DNA from: Chitinophagales bacterium
GTDB lineage: Bacteria > Bacteroidota > Bacteroidia > Chitinophagales > Saprospiraceae
NCBI GenBank assembly: GCA_013298955.1
Contig: JAAFJT010000019.1
Coordinates: 1-58,645, forward strand
DNA: 58,645 nucleotides
Reading direction: 5' to 3'
Positions 42,901 to 52,205 of this stretch are shown here, piece by piece. Within the stretch, counting starts at the first letter, position 1. Each line of letters begins with the position of its first letter. Both the position numbers and the translations under genes were made by a program. The notes below the pieces were generated by a model. It searched no databases and was not told the DNA's origin. It was given only the letters and a program-made list of their open reading frames with translations.

Positions 42901-44505
42901 ATGAACCATTCTGTGAAAACGCCTTTATTTGGCACGCTCCGCAAAGCCTTTCGGATGGCTTTGGCGGCAGACAAACGCGAAACTTCTTCTGAAGAAGTCG
43001 TGCAACGCCACGAAGCGACGATGCTGAATCGACGCAAATTCCTTGAAAATTCAGGAAAAACCTTGTTACTTGGCGGTCTTGCGCCGCATTTATTACTCGG
43101 TACGCCCCGATTAGGGGCGCGTTCCTTGTTTCAAGGAGCTGATAAACCCAATATTGCCATTATTGGCGCAGGGATGGCGGGCTTGAACGCACTCCACACC
43201 TTGAAAAAAGCGGGCTATGATGCAACGATTTATGAAGCCTCTGGGCGTACGAGTGGTCGGATTTTCAGCGTTCAAGGCGCGATGGGCGAAGGCACTTGGG
43301 CTGAATTTGGAGCCGAATTTATTGACACCAATCACAAAGATATGTGGGATTTGGTCAAGGAATTTAACCTCGAATTGATTGATTATGCCCAAGAATCCGA
43401 AACAAAACTTCATAAAGAAGCCTTTTTCTTTAACGGAAAACATTATTCATTGGCGCAAGCGGTGGAAGCGTTTCGAGGTTTTGCAGGGCGCATGAAGAAG
43501 GATATGGACACACTGCCAAAGGAAATTTCGTATGAAACCAAAGATCCGATTGCTAAGAAATTTGATAATATGTCGTTGTCCGAATACCTCGAAAAAGTCG
43601 GCGCGACAGGTTGGATTAAGCGTTTTATTGAGGTCGCTTATGAGTCGGAGTATGGACTTTCGCCACAAGTGCAATCAAGTTTGAATCTATTGACGTTGAT
43701 TTCGCCCGATACCGAAAAAGGGGAAATCGAATTGTTCGGCGAGAGCGATGAGCGTTACAAAACGCGGGGCGGCAATCAAATGATTCCAGATGCGTTGGCG
43801 AAAAAATATGAATCCCATATTGAATTGCATCAAGCGTTGGAATCTATTCGTCCGTCGGGCAATGGTTATAATTTGAATTTTTCTAAGAAAAAAGATGTTA
43901 AAGCGGATTTTGTAGTGATTGCGATACCTTTTACGCGGTTGCGGCAGGTGGATATTGGGTTGAAAATGCCGCAAGTTAAATGGGATTGTATTAACAAAAT
44001 GGGTTATGGGATGAATGCCAAATTGATGATTGGTATGAAATCGCATTTTTGGCGCAAAAAAGGATATGGCGGATTGGTTTATGCGGATAATGGCGTGCCG
44101 AATGGTTGGGATAATGCGCAATTGCAAACGGGGGAAGACGATGCAGCAGGACTTTCCATTCTTTTTGGCGGCAAATTGGGGTTAGATGTCGGAAAAGGTT
44201 CGGCGGAATCGCAAAAAGATATTTATTTGCCCAAATGGAATCAAATTTACAAAGGCGCGACCGAACAATTTAATGGAAAAGTCGCTCGGATGCACTGGCC
44301 CAGTTATCCATTTACGATGGGCAGTTATATTTGTCCGACGGTGGGACAAAAAACGAGCTTTTTGGGCGTTGAAGCCGACCCTGTTGGCAATGTTTTCTTT
44401 GCAGGCGAGCATTGCGGCGGTGATTTTTCTGGATTTATGAATGGCGCGGCGTTGAGTGGGCGCGTTGCGGCAGAAGGGATTTTGGCGAAAGTCGGCGCGA
44501 AATAA
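42901..44505 (+). CDS. Flavin monoamine oxidase-family protein with Tat signal
   Basis: 534 residues. A twin-arginine motif (NRRKFLENSGKTLLLGGL) starts at about residue 43, behind a 40-residue polar leader; an internal ATG at 43021 would give a conventional Tat signal. The FAD site IAIIGAGMAGLNALHTLKKAG, the GRTSGR signature and the C-terminal FFAGEHCGGDFSGFMNGAALSG define the amine-oxidase family. It oxidises an amine or a related CH-NH substrate, probably in the periplasm; the substrate is not predictable. Similar long leaders occur in Bacteroidota homologues, so the longer start is kept. It lies 96 bp after the DUF4239 gene. Confidence 0.88.
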   Translation: MNHSVKTPLFGTLRKAFRMALAADKRETSSEEVVQRHEATMLNRRKFLENSGKTLLLGGLAPHLLLGTPRLGARSLFQGADKPNIAIIGAGMAGLNALHTLKKAGYDATIYEASGRTSGRIFSVQGAMGEGTWAEFGAEFIDTNHKDMWDLVKEFNLELIDYAQESETKLHKEAFFFNGKHYSLAQAVEAFRGFAGRMKKDMDTLPKEISYETKDPIAKKFDNMSLSEYLEKVGATGWIKRFIEVAYESEYGLSPQVQSSLNLLTLISPDTEKGEIELFGESDERYKTRGGNQMIPDALAKKYESHIELHQALESIRPSGNGYNLNFSKKKDVKADFVVIAIPFTRLRQVDIGLKMPQVKWDCINKMGYGMNAKLMIGMKSHFWRKKGYGGLVYADNGVPNGWDNAQLQTGEDDAAGLSILFGGKLGLDVGKGSAESQKDIYLPKWNQIYKGATEQFNGKVARMHWPSYPFTMGSYICPTVGQKTSFLGVEADPVGNVFFAGEHCGGDFSGFMNGAALSGRVAAEGILAKVGAK

Positions 44506-44532
44506 ACAAATTAAATGGATGCATAGTTATTG

Positions 44533-44564
44533 AGTTGATTTTTTTGTAAGAAAATCAACTCAAT
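44533..44564. terminator. Hairpin downstream of the amine oxidase gene
   Basis: ATTGAGTTGATTTT / AAAATCAACTCAAT around TTTGTAAG, 27 bp past the stop codon. It could terminate or stabilise the mRNA. Confidence 0.6.
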
Positions 44565-44778
44565 GCTGTCTCATTCCTAATTCAACCTTTAAGGACGCAT
44601 CCAAGTCGTCATTTCGCTATACTAACTACACAACAATTCAACAAAAACATTCGATGAAATTTTTCCTTTCTATCCTGTCAGACCCAAACCTTAATTTTTT
44701 TTCTAAAAAAAAATACTTTTTTCATTGACCTTTGTGATGATGTAAGACATTAATTATTAAAACGTCAATTGAAAATTA

Positions 44779-45366
44779 ATGATGCCTTTTCGAGGATATA
44801 AACCGTCCGCCCAAGAATTGTATGAAGCCCTTCAACGTGAAGAAGATAGGGCTATCACCTACCTCAGTCGCCAGATTGAAGGTAAGATTGTGGCGGATTG
44901 TCAGCAATACGGGCTTGAAAATGAAAGCAATGAAGTTTTAAATGATGTGCTTTGGGTTTTTATGAACCAAATTCGGCTTAAAAAATATGTTTACGAAAAG
45001 GCACAGCCCCATACGTATGCTTTGGCTTGTGCTAAATATGTATTGTCTGATTGGGTAAGGAAGAAAAAACGCCATGCCAAAACGGAAGATACAGCAGACT
45101 ACACGGATATTAAAGATACATATCATTTTGCTAAAATGCTCGAATCCAGCGATAATGTAGCAAGATGGTTTGAGGTATTGCGCCAAAAACAGAAAAAAAC
45201 AGATGTTTGTGCTGATTTGATTCATTTATACCATGTGCAAGGATTTAGCTATGAAGATATATTAAAAAATAATTTAATTCCATTATATAATGATGTGGGT
45301 AGTTTGAAGTCGAAAAAGTCAGCTTGCGTTCAAATTTTCAGAGAAATTATTCGCAACTTATCATAA
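44779..45366 (+). CDS. RNA polymerase sigma factor, ECF-like
   Basis: 195 residues. The region-2-like part (EEDRAITYLSRQIEGKIVAD ... NEVLNDVLWVFMNQIR, then WVRKKKRH) resembles sigma-70 family region 2 with its core-binding helix and basic DNA-contact tail. The C-terminal part (CADLIHLYHVQGFSYEDI ... KSKKSACVQIFREIIRNL) fits a region-4 helix-turn-helix. Similarity is weak by eye. The next gene encodes a membrane protein of anti-sigma shape 28 bp downstream, which strengthens the call. Start codons ATG-ATG are adjacent and the choice is immaterial. Confidence 0.7.
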   Translation: MMPFRGYKPSAQELYEALQREEDRAITYLSRQIEGKIVADCQQYGLENESNEVLNDVLWVFMNQIRLKKYVYEKAQPHTYALACAKYVLSDWVRKKKRHAKTEDTADYTDIKDTYHFAKMLESSDNVARWFEVLRQKQKKTDVCADLIHLYHVQGFSYEDILKNNLIPLYNDVGSLKSKKSACVQIFREIIRNLS

Positions 45367-45394
45367 TTTCCCAAAAACAAAATTAGAACTTGTC

Positions 45395-46375
45395 ATGAAA
45401 AATAAGATTACAGCTTTTTTTACCAATGAATTGTCACCCGACGAGCGCACACAAGTAGAAGCGCGAGTAGAGATAGACCCTATGTTTGCCGCTGAATTTG
45501 AATTTCAAGCATCTATTTTCGACGCGCTTGAGCAACAATGTTTGCGCTCTAAAATTCAACAAATGATGGTGAGGGAACGCCTTAAAAAGGCGCGACAGCA
45601 AAAAGGGTTGAAATTAGGAGTCGTTGTGGGTATGGTTTCATTGGTAGGTTTTACTGGTTTTTATGTTTCACAATCTTTTAAAAATCAAATTGTTACACCT
45701 ATTGAAGAAAATAATTCAGTTAATCGAATCCTTCCAAAAGAAATGCCAGTTGTTCAAGAGCAGCCACTTACAATCCCTCCACTTCAACCCCAAATTCAAG
45801 TTCACCCCAAAAAACCATCTAAGGTGGCTGCTCCACAACAAGGGTTACAACCCGCACCTAAAATATTAAGACCAAATGATACTACTTTCGCTACAACGCA
45901 ACCTATCCTACCACCAGATGTAATCAATTTGGTGGCGGGTACGGGTGCGGGTGCAGATACACATGCAATTTCGGTAAGTCGGTTGCTGTCTGATATTCAT
46001 CTGACGATTGAGTGTGCTACACTGGAAAATCGGTTGGCAAAAAAATATAAACAGCCCTTAACCGTGCATGCGAAGCAGCTTGTGCAGGAGTATTGTGTTG
46101 GCAAATCGCCGAATCTTGTTAAGACAGAAGGGCGATTTAATGAAAATTTATCTTGGTTGATGAGAGCAGTTTATAATATAAATAAAAATCTGAATGGTTC
46201 TGCTGGATATTGTTTGGCTAAAATCGAGTCGGATAGTGATTTTTTATTAGAAAAGCAGTTTTGTGAAGCCTTGATACATCCCAATATACCTATCAAAGCA
46301 GATTTTTTAAAGATTTTTGAACGAGATACGTTCAGTATATTCCATGAAACAGCAAAGGATTTATTGAAAAAATAA
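45395..46375 (+). CDS. Putative membrane anti-sigma factor
   Basis: 326 residues. The cytoplasmic N-terminal about 70 residues (ITAFFTNELSPDERTQVEAR, DPMFAAEFEFQ) have the look of an anti-sigma domain but lack the zinc His-Cys motif. One helix (LGVVVGMVSLVGFTGFYV) follows. Then comes a Pro/Gln-rich linker (about 105-170) and an outer domain with paired cysteines (CATLENRLAKKY, YCVGKSPN, GYCLAKIE, FCEAL). Next to the sigma gene, it probably senses an envelope signal. The periplasmic domain is not recognised. A J-type hairpin (46382-46434) follows the stop. Confidence 0.62.
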   Translation: MKNKITAFFTNELSPDERTQVEARVEIDPMFAAEFEFQASIFDALEQQCLRSKIQQMMVRERLKKARQQKGLKLGVVVGMVSLVGFTGFYVSQSFKNQIVTPIEENNSVNRILPKEMPVVQEQPLTIPPLQPQIQVHPKKPSKVAAPQQGLQPAPKILRPNDTTFATTQPILPPDVINLVAGTGAGADTHAISVSRLLSDIHLTIECATLENRLAKKYKQPLTVHAKQLVQEYCVGKSPNLVKTEGRFNENLSWLMRAVYNINKNLNGSAGYCLAKIESDSDFLLEKQFCEALIHPNIPIKADFLKIFERDTFSIFHETAKDLLKK

Positions 46376-46381
46376 TATTTT

Positions 46382-46457
46382 AAAGTATTATTTAAGACAT
46401 GGATTTTAAAAAATCCATGTCTTAAATAATACTTTGCGTCGGGCGGTTTTGGATGCT
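46382..46457. repeat. Palindrome joined to a half family-G element
   Basis: AAAGTATTATTTAAGACATGG... pairs with ...CCATGTCTTAAATAATACTTT (46382-46434). Its right end runs directly into a single G/A arm (TACTTTGCGTCGGGCGG ... GGATGCTTAATGGAACG) with no matching second arm before the next gene. Confidence 0.82.
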
Positions 46458-46472
46458 TAATGGAACGACTTA

Positions 46473-47447
46473 CTATGTTTCTTCTGCATCATCAGGCAAT
46501 GGAAACGTCCCTTCACACGGTTTCATTTTGTTAACCAAAGCAGGTTCTGCTTGAAAACCTTCGCCAACGCGCCGAATCGTAATCTCCCACCGTTCACACC
46601 TTTCGGGAAAGGTAATATCCATCGTCACTTTTAATCGTTGACCGTTGACTTCAATTTGTTTGATTTCATCGGTTTGCAAATCGTGGTCATGGAGCAACAT
46701 ATATTTAAATTCACCAGATTTAACACCTGTCAATTCAATTAAATGCACTTTTTTGAAATCGGGCGAATACATGACAATTGGATAAATGTCATTTTCCGCA
46801 CAAAAAGTCAATCCATTTTTATCCGCCGCGCCGATAAAATAATTATGACAAAGACCGATTTTGTAGCGAGAGCCTTCTAAAACCACTTCTCTGGGCGTGT
46901 CTTGCAAGAGCTTTTTCTCTTGGGCGAGCAATTTGAAAACACTTCTACCGGTCACCCAGCCACCTGTGTTATCCGCAAAATGCACTTGCACCCAAGGATA
47001 TTCATGGCATTTATCGGTCGTGCCGGGCATACTTTCTTTGCGCCCCGTGACTGAATCAATCCAAATCACATCTTGCGAATTTGCCGTACGCAAGATTTTG
47101 GCTTGATGCGATGCACTTGCGCGTACCGTAATGTCTGTTCCAATCAATAACCCTGTATTGGAAGCCATTCGGACAGGTACTTTGGCAACCACCACTGCGG
47201 GGCGCACCATTGGTTTTTGGGAGGCGGTAGATTTTAACACCGCTTTTACAGGTTTGCCAACAGAAACAGGTTGCAGTTTCGGGGCGGAATTTTTAACGGT
47301 CGGGCGTTTCGCTACAGACGGAGCTGTGCGAACAGGCTTGACCGCCGAAAGAGGTGCTTTTTTGCCGGGGGGATGGGCAAAATAAGTATCAGCCGCCAAC
47401 GCAGCCGACAAGCACCCCAATAATGCAGGGGTCACAATCCATTTCAT
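46473..47447 (-). CDS. Secreted SH3b-domain protein
   Basis: 324 residues. A signal peptide (MKWIVTPALLGCLSAALA) is followed by a Lys/Pro/Val-rich low-complexity linker (about 25-95) and a bacterial SH3 domain at about 98-175 (LIGTDITVRASASHQAKILR ... PWVQVHFADNTGGWVTGRSV). A C-terminal beta-rich domain of about 150 residues (IGLCHNYFIGAADKNGLTFC ... ITIRRVGEGFQAEP) is not recognised. SH3b domains often bind cell-wall peptides; the linker could contact the wall or nucleic acid. Single gene; its 3' end faces the J palindrome. Confidence 0.75.
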   Translation of the reverse strand: MKWIVTPALLGCLSAALAADTYFAHPPGKKAPLSAVKPVRTAPSVAKRPTVKNSAPKLQPVSVGKPVKAVLKSTASQKPMVRPAVVVAKVPVRMASNTGLLIGTDITVRASASHQAKILRTANSQDVIWIDSVTGRKESMPGTTDKCHEYPWVQVHFADNTGGWVTGRSVFKLLAQEKKLLQDTPREVVLEGSRYKIGLCHNYFIGAADKNGLTFCAENDIYPIVMYSPDFKKVHLIELTGVKSGEFKYMLLHDHDLQTDEIKQIEVNGQRLKVTMDITFPERCERWEITIRRVGEGFQAEPALVNKMKPCEGTFPLPDDAEET

Positions 47448-47909
47448 GATGAGAATAGGGTATATTTTTACAAAGACAAAAGTAAGTGTTTTTATAATAT
47501 TCTCAAATATAAAATATGTTTTTTAACTAAAAATAGTTATAAAATCAATGATAACAACCTGCTGTTCTCTTTCGTTTTAGGGCTTCTTTTGCGCTTGCGC
47601 TGCCTTGATTAGTTATAAATTTATATTTAAATATTTTATATATTTTTGTATTAGCAATAAAATTTCCTTGATGATTGAGCCATCCTTTTTAGGCATTAGT
47701 GGTAAAAATGAAATCATGGATGTATCCTAATTCGTAAAGTTCTGCGTAACGGGTGGCAATAATGCGTGTAGGCATTTATTGCAAATCGGATTGGTCACAA
47801 ACCACGATTTGCTGCTTTCTAATTTTAGCAAGTAATAAACAACCATTTTCTAAAAAAAATTTGTTTCTTTGCAGCTTGTTTTTAGGGTCGGAAATAAAAA
47901 TTAGGTGAT
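47448..47909. other. AT-rich intergenic region with a minor ORF
   Basis: 462 bp. A minus-strand frame at 47689-47775 codes for 28 residues (MPTRIIATRYAELYELGYIH...) and looks protein-like, but an in-frame stop is directly upstream. A hairpin GCAAATCG / CGATTTGC lies at about 47780-47815. Otherwise it is AT-rich; TTTCTTTGC near 47866 may be the promoter box of the next gene. Confidence 0.45.
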
Positions 47910-49454
47910 ATGATTCAAAATTATTTTAAGTATAAATTATTGGTTATCAGTTTAATAGCGATAACAGCCTGTCAGAAATGGGATATTTACGGTGTGGATA
48001 CGAGTGGCATGGGCGCGGAATACGCGATTCCTATCTTGGAAGGCAAGACTTCGTTGCAAGAAGTATTGCGCCCTTTTGACCAACGTGCTTTTTTTGAAAT
48101 CGCGCCCGATGGTTTGATGACGCTTTATTACAAAGGTCAAATTCAAGCGCGCTCGTCCTTAGACATTTTCAACAGCATTCAACAACAACTCATTGTGCCG
48201 ATTCCGTTGCAGGATTCGGTCACGCAAATCCCTGTAAAGCCGCCTACGGGCGTGCAAGTCACCAAAACCCTCATCAAAACAGGTGAATTGACCGCATTAT
48301 GTTGGTTGCCGAGCCAGTTTACGGAGGTTTTGGACATTACGATTTACGCCCCACAGTTGAAAAAAAATGGTCAAGCGTTTTCGCGTACGTTTACGGCTTA
48401 TCCCAATTCGCCGATTCCTTCCTTGAATCGTTATGACATTAGCGGTTACAATTTGGTGGCGCAAAATGATTCTATTTTCCTCATTTATGATGCTCGAAAA
48501 CGCTCGAATAATGAACGTGTGGTGATTCCTTTGAATACATCGACAGGGCGCGGCATTGCGATTCAACTCAATAATTTGGTTTTCAGTTATGCGGAAGGTT
48601 GGTTGGGGCAATCGCCGTTTCAGACGGATAGAGATACGATTGACATTGATTTTTTTGATAATTGGAAAATTGGCGAAGTCAAATTTGTAAATCCATCGGT
48701 TGACATCACTTTGGACAACTCATTTGGCTTTCCTGTTCAAGCGATTGCACGGGCGGCTAATGTCATAACCATTGATAATCAAACACTTGCGTTGCGCAGC
48801 AATATCCTTAATAATTTGGTGGTGAATTATCCGACCTTGCAAGAAATTGGTCAAATCAAGCGCACGGTGATTCATTTTGATAAAAATAATTCTAATATTG
48901 ATAGTATTATCAATTCCAATCCTGCTAAATTCGATTATTGGATTGAAGGTTTGACTAATCCGGATACGTCTCGGCGCGTGATTGGCTTTTTGACGGATTC
49001 GAGTTTTTTCAAATTGCAAGTGGAAGTTCGATTGCCCGTTTGGGGAACGGCGAAAAATTTTGAGGTGACGCAGGAGTATCCACTTCAATTGTCGAATTAT
49101 GATAAAGTGGATTATGTTGAGTTTAAACTCAATACGCAGAATGAAATGCCAATAGGTGTTGGTTTGCAAGGTTATTTTATGACGGAAAACAAAACGATAG
49201 TGGATTCGTTGTATGTCAGTGCCAAACCGATATTGGCGGGTGCGCCGATAGACGCGGCGGGCAATGTCACAGGCGCGGCAAAACAAACGGCGTTTATCAA
49301 AATCGACGCGGCAAAATTCGCCAAAGTGCGCAATTGTACCAAAATGGCATTGAAATACAACTTTGCAACCACAGGCAATGCGACGATTCCCGTCAAAGTC
49401 AGAAGTCAACAACAGGTGAAAGTTCAAATCGGCATGAAAGTCGGGTTAAAATAA
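47910..49454 (+). CDS. Hypothetical lipoprotein
   Basis: 514 residues. Lipobox ITAC (Cys21). The rest is beta-rich, with two similar halves of strand-turn patterns, Asn- and Asp-rich loops and no enzyme motif. The opening (YGVDTSGMGAEYAIPILEGK) and the repeated hydrophobic strands suggest a surface or periplasmic Bacteroidota lipoprotein of unknown family. Fifteen bp separate it from the M29 aminopeptidase gene, so the two are cotranscribed, but they show no obvious shared role. Confidence 0.75.
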   Translation: MIQNYFKYKLLVISLIAITACQKWDIYGVDTSGMGAEYAIPILEGKTSLQEVLRPFDQRAFFEIAPDGLMTLYYKGQIQARSSLDIFNSIQQQLIVPIPLQDSVTQIPVKPPTGVQVTKTLIKTGELTALCWLPSQFTEVLDITIYAPQLKKNGQAFSRTFTAYPNSPIPSLNRYDISGYNLVAQNDSIFLIYDARKRSNNERVVIPLNTSTGRGIAIQLNNLVFSYAEGWLGQSPFQTDRDTIDIDFFDNWKIGEVKFVNPSVDITLDNSFGFPVQAIARAANVITIDNQTLALRSNILNNLVVNYPTLQEIGQIKRTVIHFDKNNSNIDSIINSNPAKFDYWIEGLTNPDTSRRVIGFLTDSSFFKLQVEVRLPVWGTAKNFEVTQEYPLQLSNYDKVDYVEFKLNTQNEMPIGVGLQGYFMTENKTIVDSLYVSAKPILAGAPIDAAGNVTGAAKQTAFIKIDAAKFAKVRNCTKMALKYNFATTGNATIPVKVRSQQQVKVQIGMKVGLK

Positions 49455-49469
49455 AAAGCAACATACTTT

Positions 49470-50564
49470 ATGGATATTTTACAAAAATACGCTCATTTAT
49501 TGGTCAATTATAGCCTTGATTTGAAAAAAGGCGACCGTCTTTTCGTTCAAACAACGACGATGGCAGAACCGTTAGTCCGCGAATTGTACCGAGAAACCTT
49601 GAAAGCAGGGGCGGTTATGGAGGTCGATTTTGCGTTTCGGGAGAAAAATCGCATTTTTATGACAGAGGCGGAAACGCATCAATTGCAATATATTTCACCT
49701 TTGTATAAGGCTGCTATGGAGGAGTTTGAGGCGTATTTGTACATTCGCGCTCCGTTCAATTTGCAGGAAGACCGCAATGTGGATCGGTCGAAAGGAAGGA
49801 TTCGACAATTAGCGACGGCAGATTTGGCGCGTCGATATGCGGAACGGACGGGTACGCGGGCTTTGAAACGCTCGCTTTGTCAATATCCGACGGATGCGGC
49901 GGCGCAAGAAGCGGGCATGTCTTTGGAAGAATACAGTCAATTTGTTTATAATGCGTGTAAATTATACGAACCTGACCCACAAGCGGCTTGGTTGGAAGTC
50001 CGAAAAAGTCAACAACATATTGTTGATTTTTTAAATAAATGCCGTCATATTCATTACAAATCGCCCCAAATGGACTTGAAATTTTCTTGCGAAGGTCGGA
50101 TTTGGATGAATTCAGATGGACAAACCAATATGCCTTCTGGTGAAGTTTATACTTCGCCTGTTGAAAATTCGGTGAATGGGCGCGTTCATTTTACGATGCC
50201 AAGTTTGTATAATGGCAATGAAGTTGAAGGCGTAACCCTTTGGGTGAAAGACGGTTACATCGAAAAATGGGATGCGCGACGCAATAAAGAATTTTTAGAT
50301 GCGATATTTCAAATCCAAGGCGCACGTCGTTTTGGAGAAGCGGCGATTGGGACGAATTATAACATCAATCGGATTACTAAAAACATTTTGTTTGATGAAA
50401 AGATTGGTGGAACGGTGCATTTGGCAGTTGGCAACTCGTATTTACAGACGGGCGGCAAAAATGAATCGCCTGTGCATTGGGATATGATTACGGACATGCG
50501 CGAAGGCGGCGAAATCTACGCTGATAATATGTTGATTTATAAAAATGGACAATTTGTAATTTAA
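49470..50564 (+). CDS. M29-family metallo-aminopeptidase
   Basis: 364 residues, close to the usual family length. M29 enzymes (aminopeptidases T, S and AmpS) remove N-terminal residues using two metals. The N-terminal substrate-binding region (YAHLLVNYSLDLKKGDRLFV) is followed by the C-terminal metal site: MPSGEVYTSPVENSVNG, LYNGNEVEGVTLWVKDG, GTVHLAVGNSY and PVHWDMITDMREGGEIYAD supply the conserved Glu, His and Asp ligands. It is cytoplasmic, with no signal peptide. The stop codon is 6 bp from a family-A palindrome. Confidence 0.88.
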   Translation: MDILQKYAHLLVNYSLDLKKGDRLFVQTTTMAEPLVRELYRETLKAGAVMEVDFAFREKNRIFMTEAETHQLQYISPLYKAAMEEFEAYLYIRAPFNLQEDRNVDRSKGRIRQLATADLARRYAERTGTRALKRSLCQYPTDAAAQEAGMSLEEYSQFVYNACKLYEPDPQAAWLEVRKSQQHIVDFLNKCRHIHYKSPQMDLKFSCEGRIWMNSDGQTNMPSGEVYTSPVENSVNGRVHFTMPSLYNGNEVEGVTLWVKDGYIEKWDARRNKEFLDAIFQIQGARRFGEAAIGTNYNINRITKNILFDEKIGGTVHLAVGNSYLQTGGKNESPVHWDMITDMREGGEIYADNMLIYKNGQFVI

Positions 50565-50570
50565 AAAAAA

Positions 50571-50898
50571 GCGAATTGGAACGCGGATGACGCGGATATT
50601 GCAGATTTTCACGGATTTTTTTTTGAATTATTTGTAAAATAAACTTGCCGCAAGTTATGCTAATATACTTTGCATCGGCTGATTTTGGATACTATTGGAA
50701 CGCGGATGACGCGGATTGAGCGGATTCGCACGGATTTTTTTTGAAGTTCCGTGCAAAATTCAGGAAAAATCCGTGAAAATTCGCCCAATCCGCGTTATCC
50801 GTGTTCCCATTGTATCGCAAAAGCATCCGACGCAAAGTATAATTTAAAAAAAATCTGCGAAAATCCGCGCTATCTGTGTCATCCGCGTTCCAATTCGC
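50571..50898. repeat. Triple-nested palindrome A(G(A))
   Basis: Outer A arms GCGAATTGGAACGCGGATG (50571) and CATCCGCGTTCCAATTCGC (end 50898). Inside, G arms TACTTTGCATCGG (50665) and CCGACGCAAAGTA (50827-50839) are flanked by TA. Innermost is another A (GGAACGCGGATGACGCGG ... CCGCGTTATCCGTGTTCC). It fills the gap between the aminopeptidase gene and aroA. Confidence 0.92.
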
Positions 50899-50930
50899 TC
50901 TATATTTCCAATTAATTATTAATTATTGAA

Positions 50931-52205
50931 ATGATATATCAAATTTCAAAAACCAATCCAACTTTGAATGGCACGATTCGCTTAGATGGTTCTAAAAGCA
51001 TCAGCAATAGGTTGTTGATTATCAAGGCTTTATGTGCAGAACCATTTGAGATTTTAAATTTATCGACTTCAAAGGACACGGTTACTTTACAAAAACTTTT
51101 AAATCAAAAGTCGCCTGAAATCTATGATGCAGGAGCCGCAGGTACGACTTTTCGATTTATGACCGCGTATCTCGCTTTGCAAAATGGCACTCAGATTATG
51201 ACTGGTTCGGCGCGCATGTTGCAGCGTCCGATAGGTCGTTTGGTGGATGCTTTGCGCCATTTAGGTTGTGATATTGAGTATATGGGCGCGGATGGTTATC
51301 CACCCCTCAAAATTAAAACCCCTAAAATCCGAGAATCATCCAAATTAAATATTGATTCAGGTATCAGTAGCCAATATATCTCTGCGTTGCTGATGATTGC
51401 GCCGACTTTGCCACAAGGTTTGGAATTGACATTGGAAGGCAAAATTGTCTCGCTTCCCTATATTCAAATGACGTTGGCATTGATGCAGGATTTTGGAGTG
51501 ACGCATCAGTGGCGCAATAATACGATTATCGTGCCGCCGCAAGCGTATCGCGCACCCGCGCCGACTTACACGGTGGAAGCGGATTGGTCTGCCGCTTCGT
51601 ATTATTATACATTGGCGGCGTTTGCGGATAAAGTTGATTTGAAATTAAACGGATTGTTTGAAAATAGCTTGCAAGGCGATGCAGTCGTGGCGCGTATCGG
51701 CGAATCTTTCGGGATTGAAACCCGTTTTGAGGGCAACGATTCCGTCCATTTGACCAAATCGGGGCATGGTGTGACGGATCTTTTTGAATATGATTTTATC
51801 AAATGTCCTGATATTGCCCAAACAATTGCCGTTTTAAGCGCGGGAAAAGGCGTGCAAACCTTGTTTACAGGTTTAGAAACTCTATTTATCAAGGAAACGG
51901 ATCGAGTAGGCGCGTTGATGACCGAATTGGCAAAAACCAATGTTTGGTTAAACAAATTGCCCAAAAAGTTTTCACAAAAGAAACAAAAAGATTTTTATTT
52001 GTTGGAAGGCAAAGCCGAATTTAACACCATTCCAACATTCGACACGTATGAAGACCATCGCATGGCAATGGCATTTGCGCCTTTGGGTTTGCTGCATCCG
52101 ATACAAATTGCGGATCCAGAGGTCGTTGTGAAGTCCTATCCGCGTTTTTGGGATGATTTTAAAACATTAGGTTTTGAAATTGCGCCAATTGAAGTAGTTG
52201 TTTGA
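50931..52205 (+). CDS. aroA: 3-phosphoshikimate 1-carboxyvinyltransferase (EPSP synthase)
   Basis: 424 residues, normal length. Transfers the enolpyruvyl group of PEP to shikimate 3-phosphate, the sixth step of chorismate synthesis. Signatures: LDGSKSISNRLLII near the N-terminus, DAGAAGTTFRFMTAYLA, the KETDRVGALM motif and DTYEDHRMAMAFAPLG. The active-site Gly in GAAGTTFRF is preserved. It is flanked on both sides by nested palindromes, with a G element starting within 6 bp of the stop codon. Confidence 0.96.
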   Translation: MIYQISKTNPTLNGTIRLDGSKSISNRLLIIKALCAEPFEILNLSTSKDTVTLQKLLNQKSPEIYDAGAAGTTFRFMTAYLALQNGTQIMTGSARMLQRPIGRLVDALRHLGCDIEYMGADGYPPLKIKTPKIRESSKLNIDSGISSQYISALLMIAPTLPQGLELTLEGKIVSLPYIQMTLALMQDFGVTHQWRNNTIIVPPQAYRAPAPTYTVEADWSAASYYYTLAAFADKVDLKLNGLFENSLQGDAVVARIGESFGIETRFEGNDSVHLTKSGHGVTDLFEYDFIKCPDIAQTIAVLSAGKGVQTLFTGLETLFIKETDRVGALMTELAKTNVWLNKLPKKFSQKKQKDFYLLEGKAEFNTIPTFDTYEDHRMAMAFAPLGLLHPIQIADPEVVVKSYPRFWDDFKTLGFEIAPIEVVV

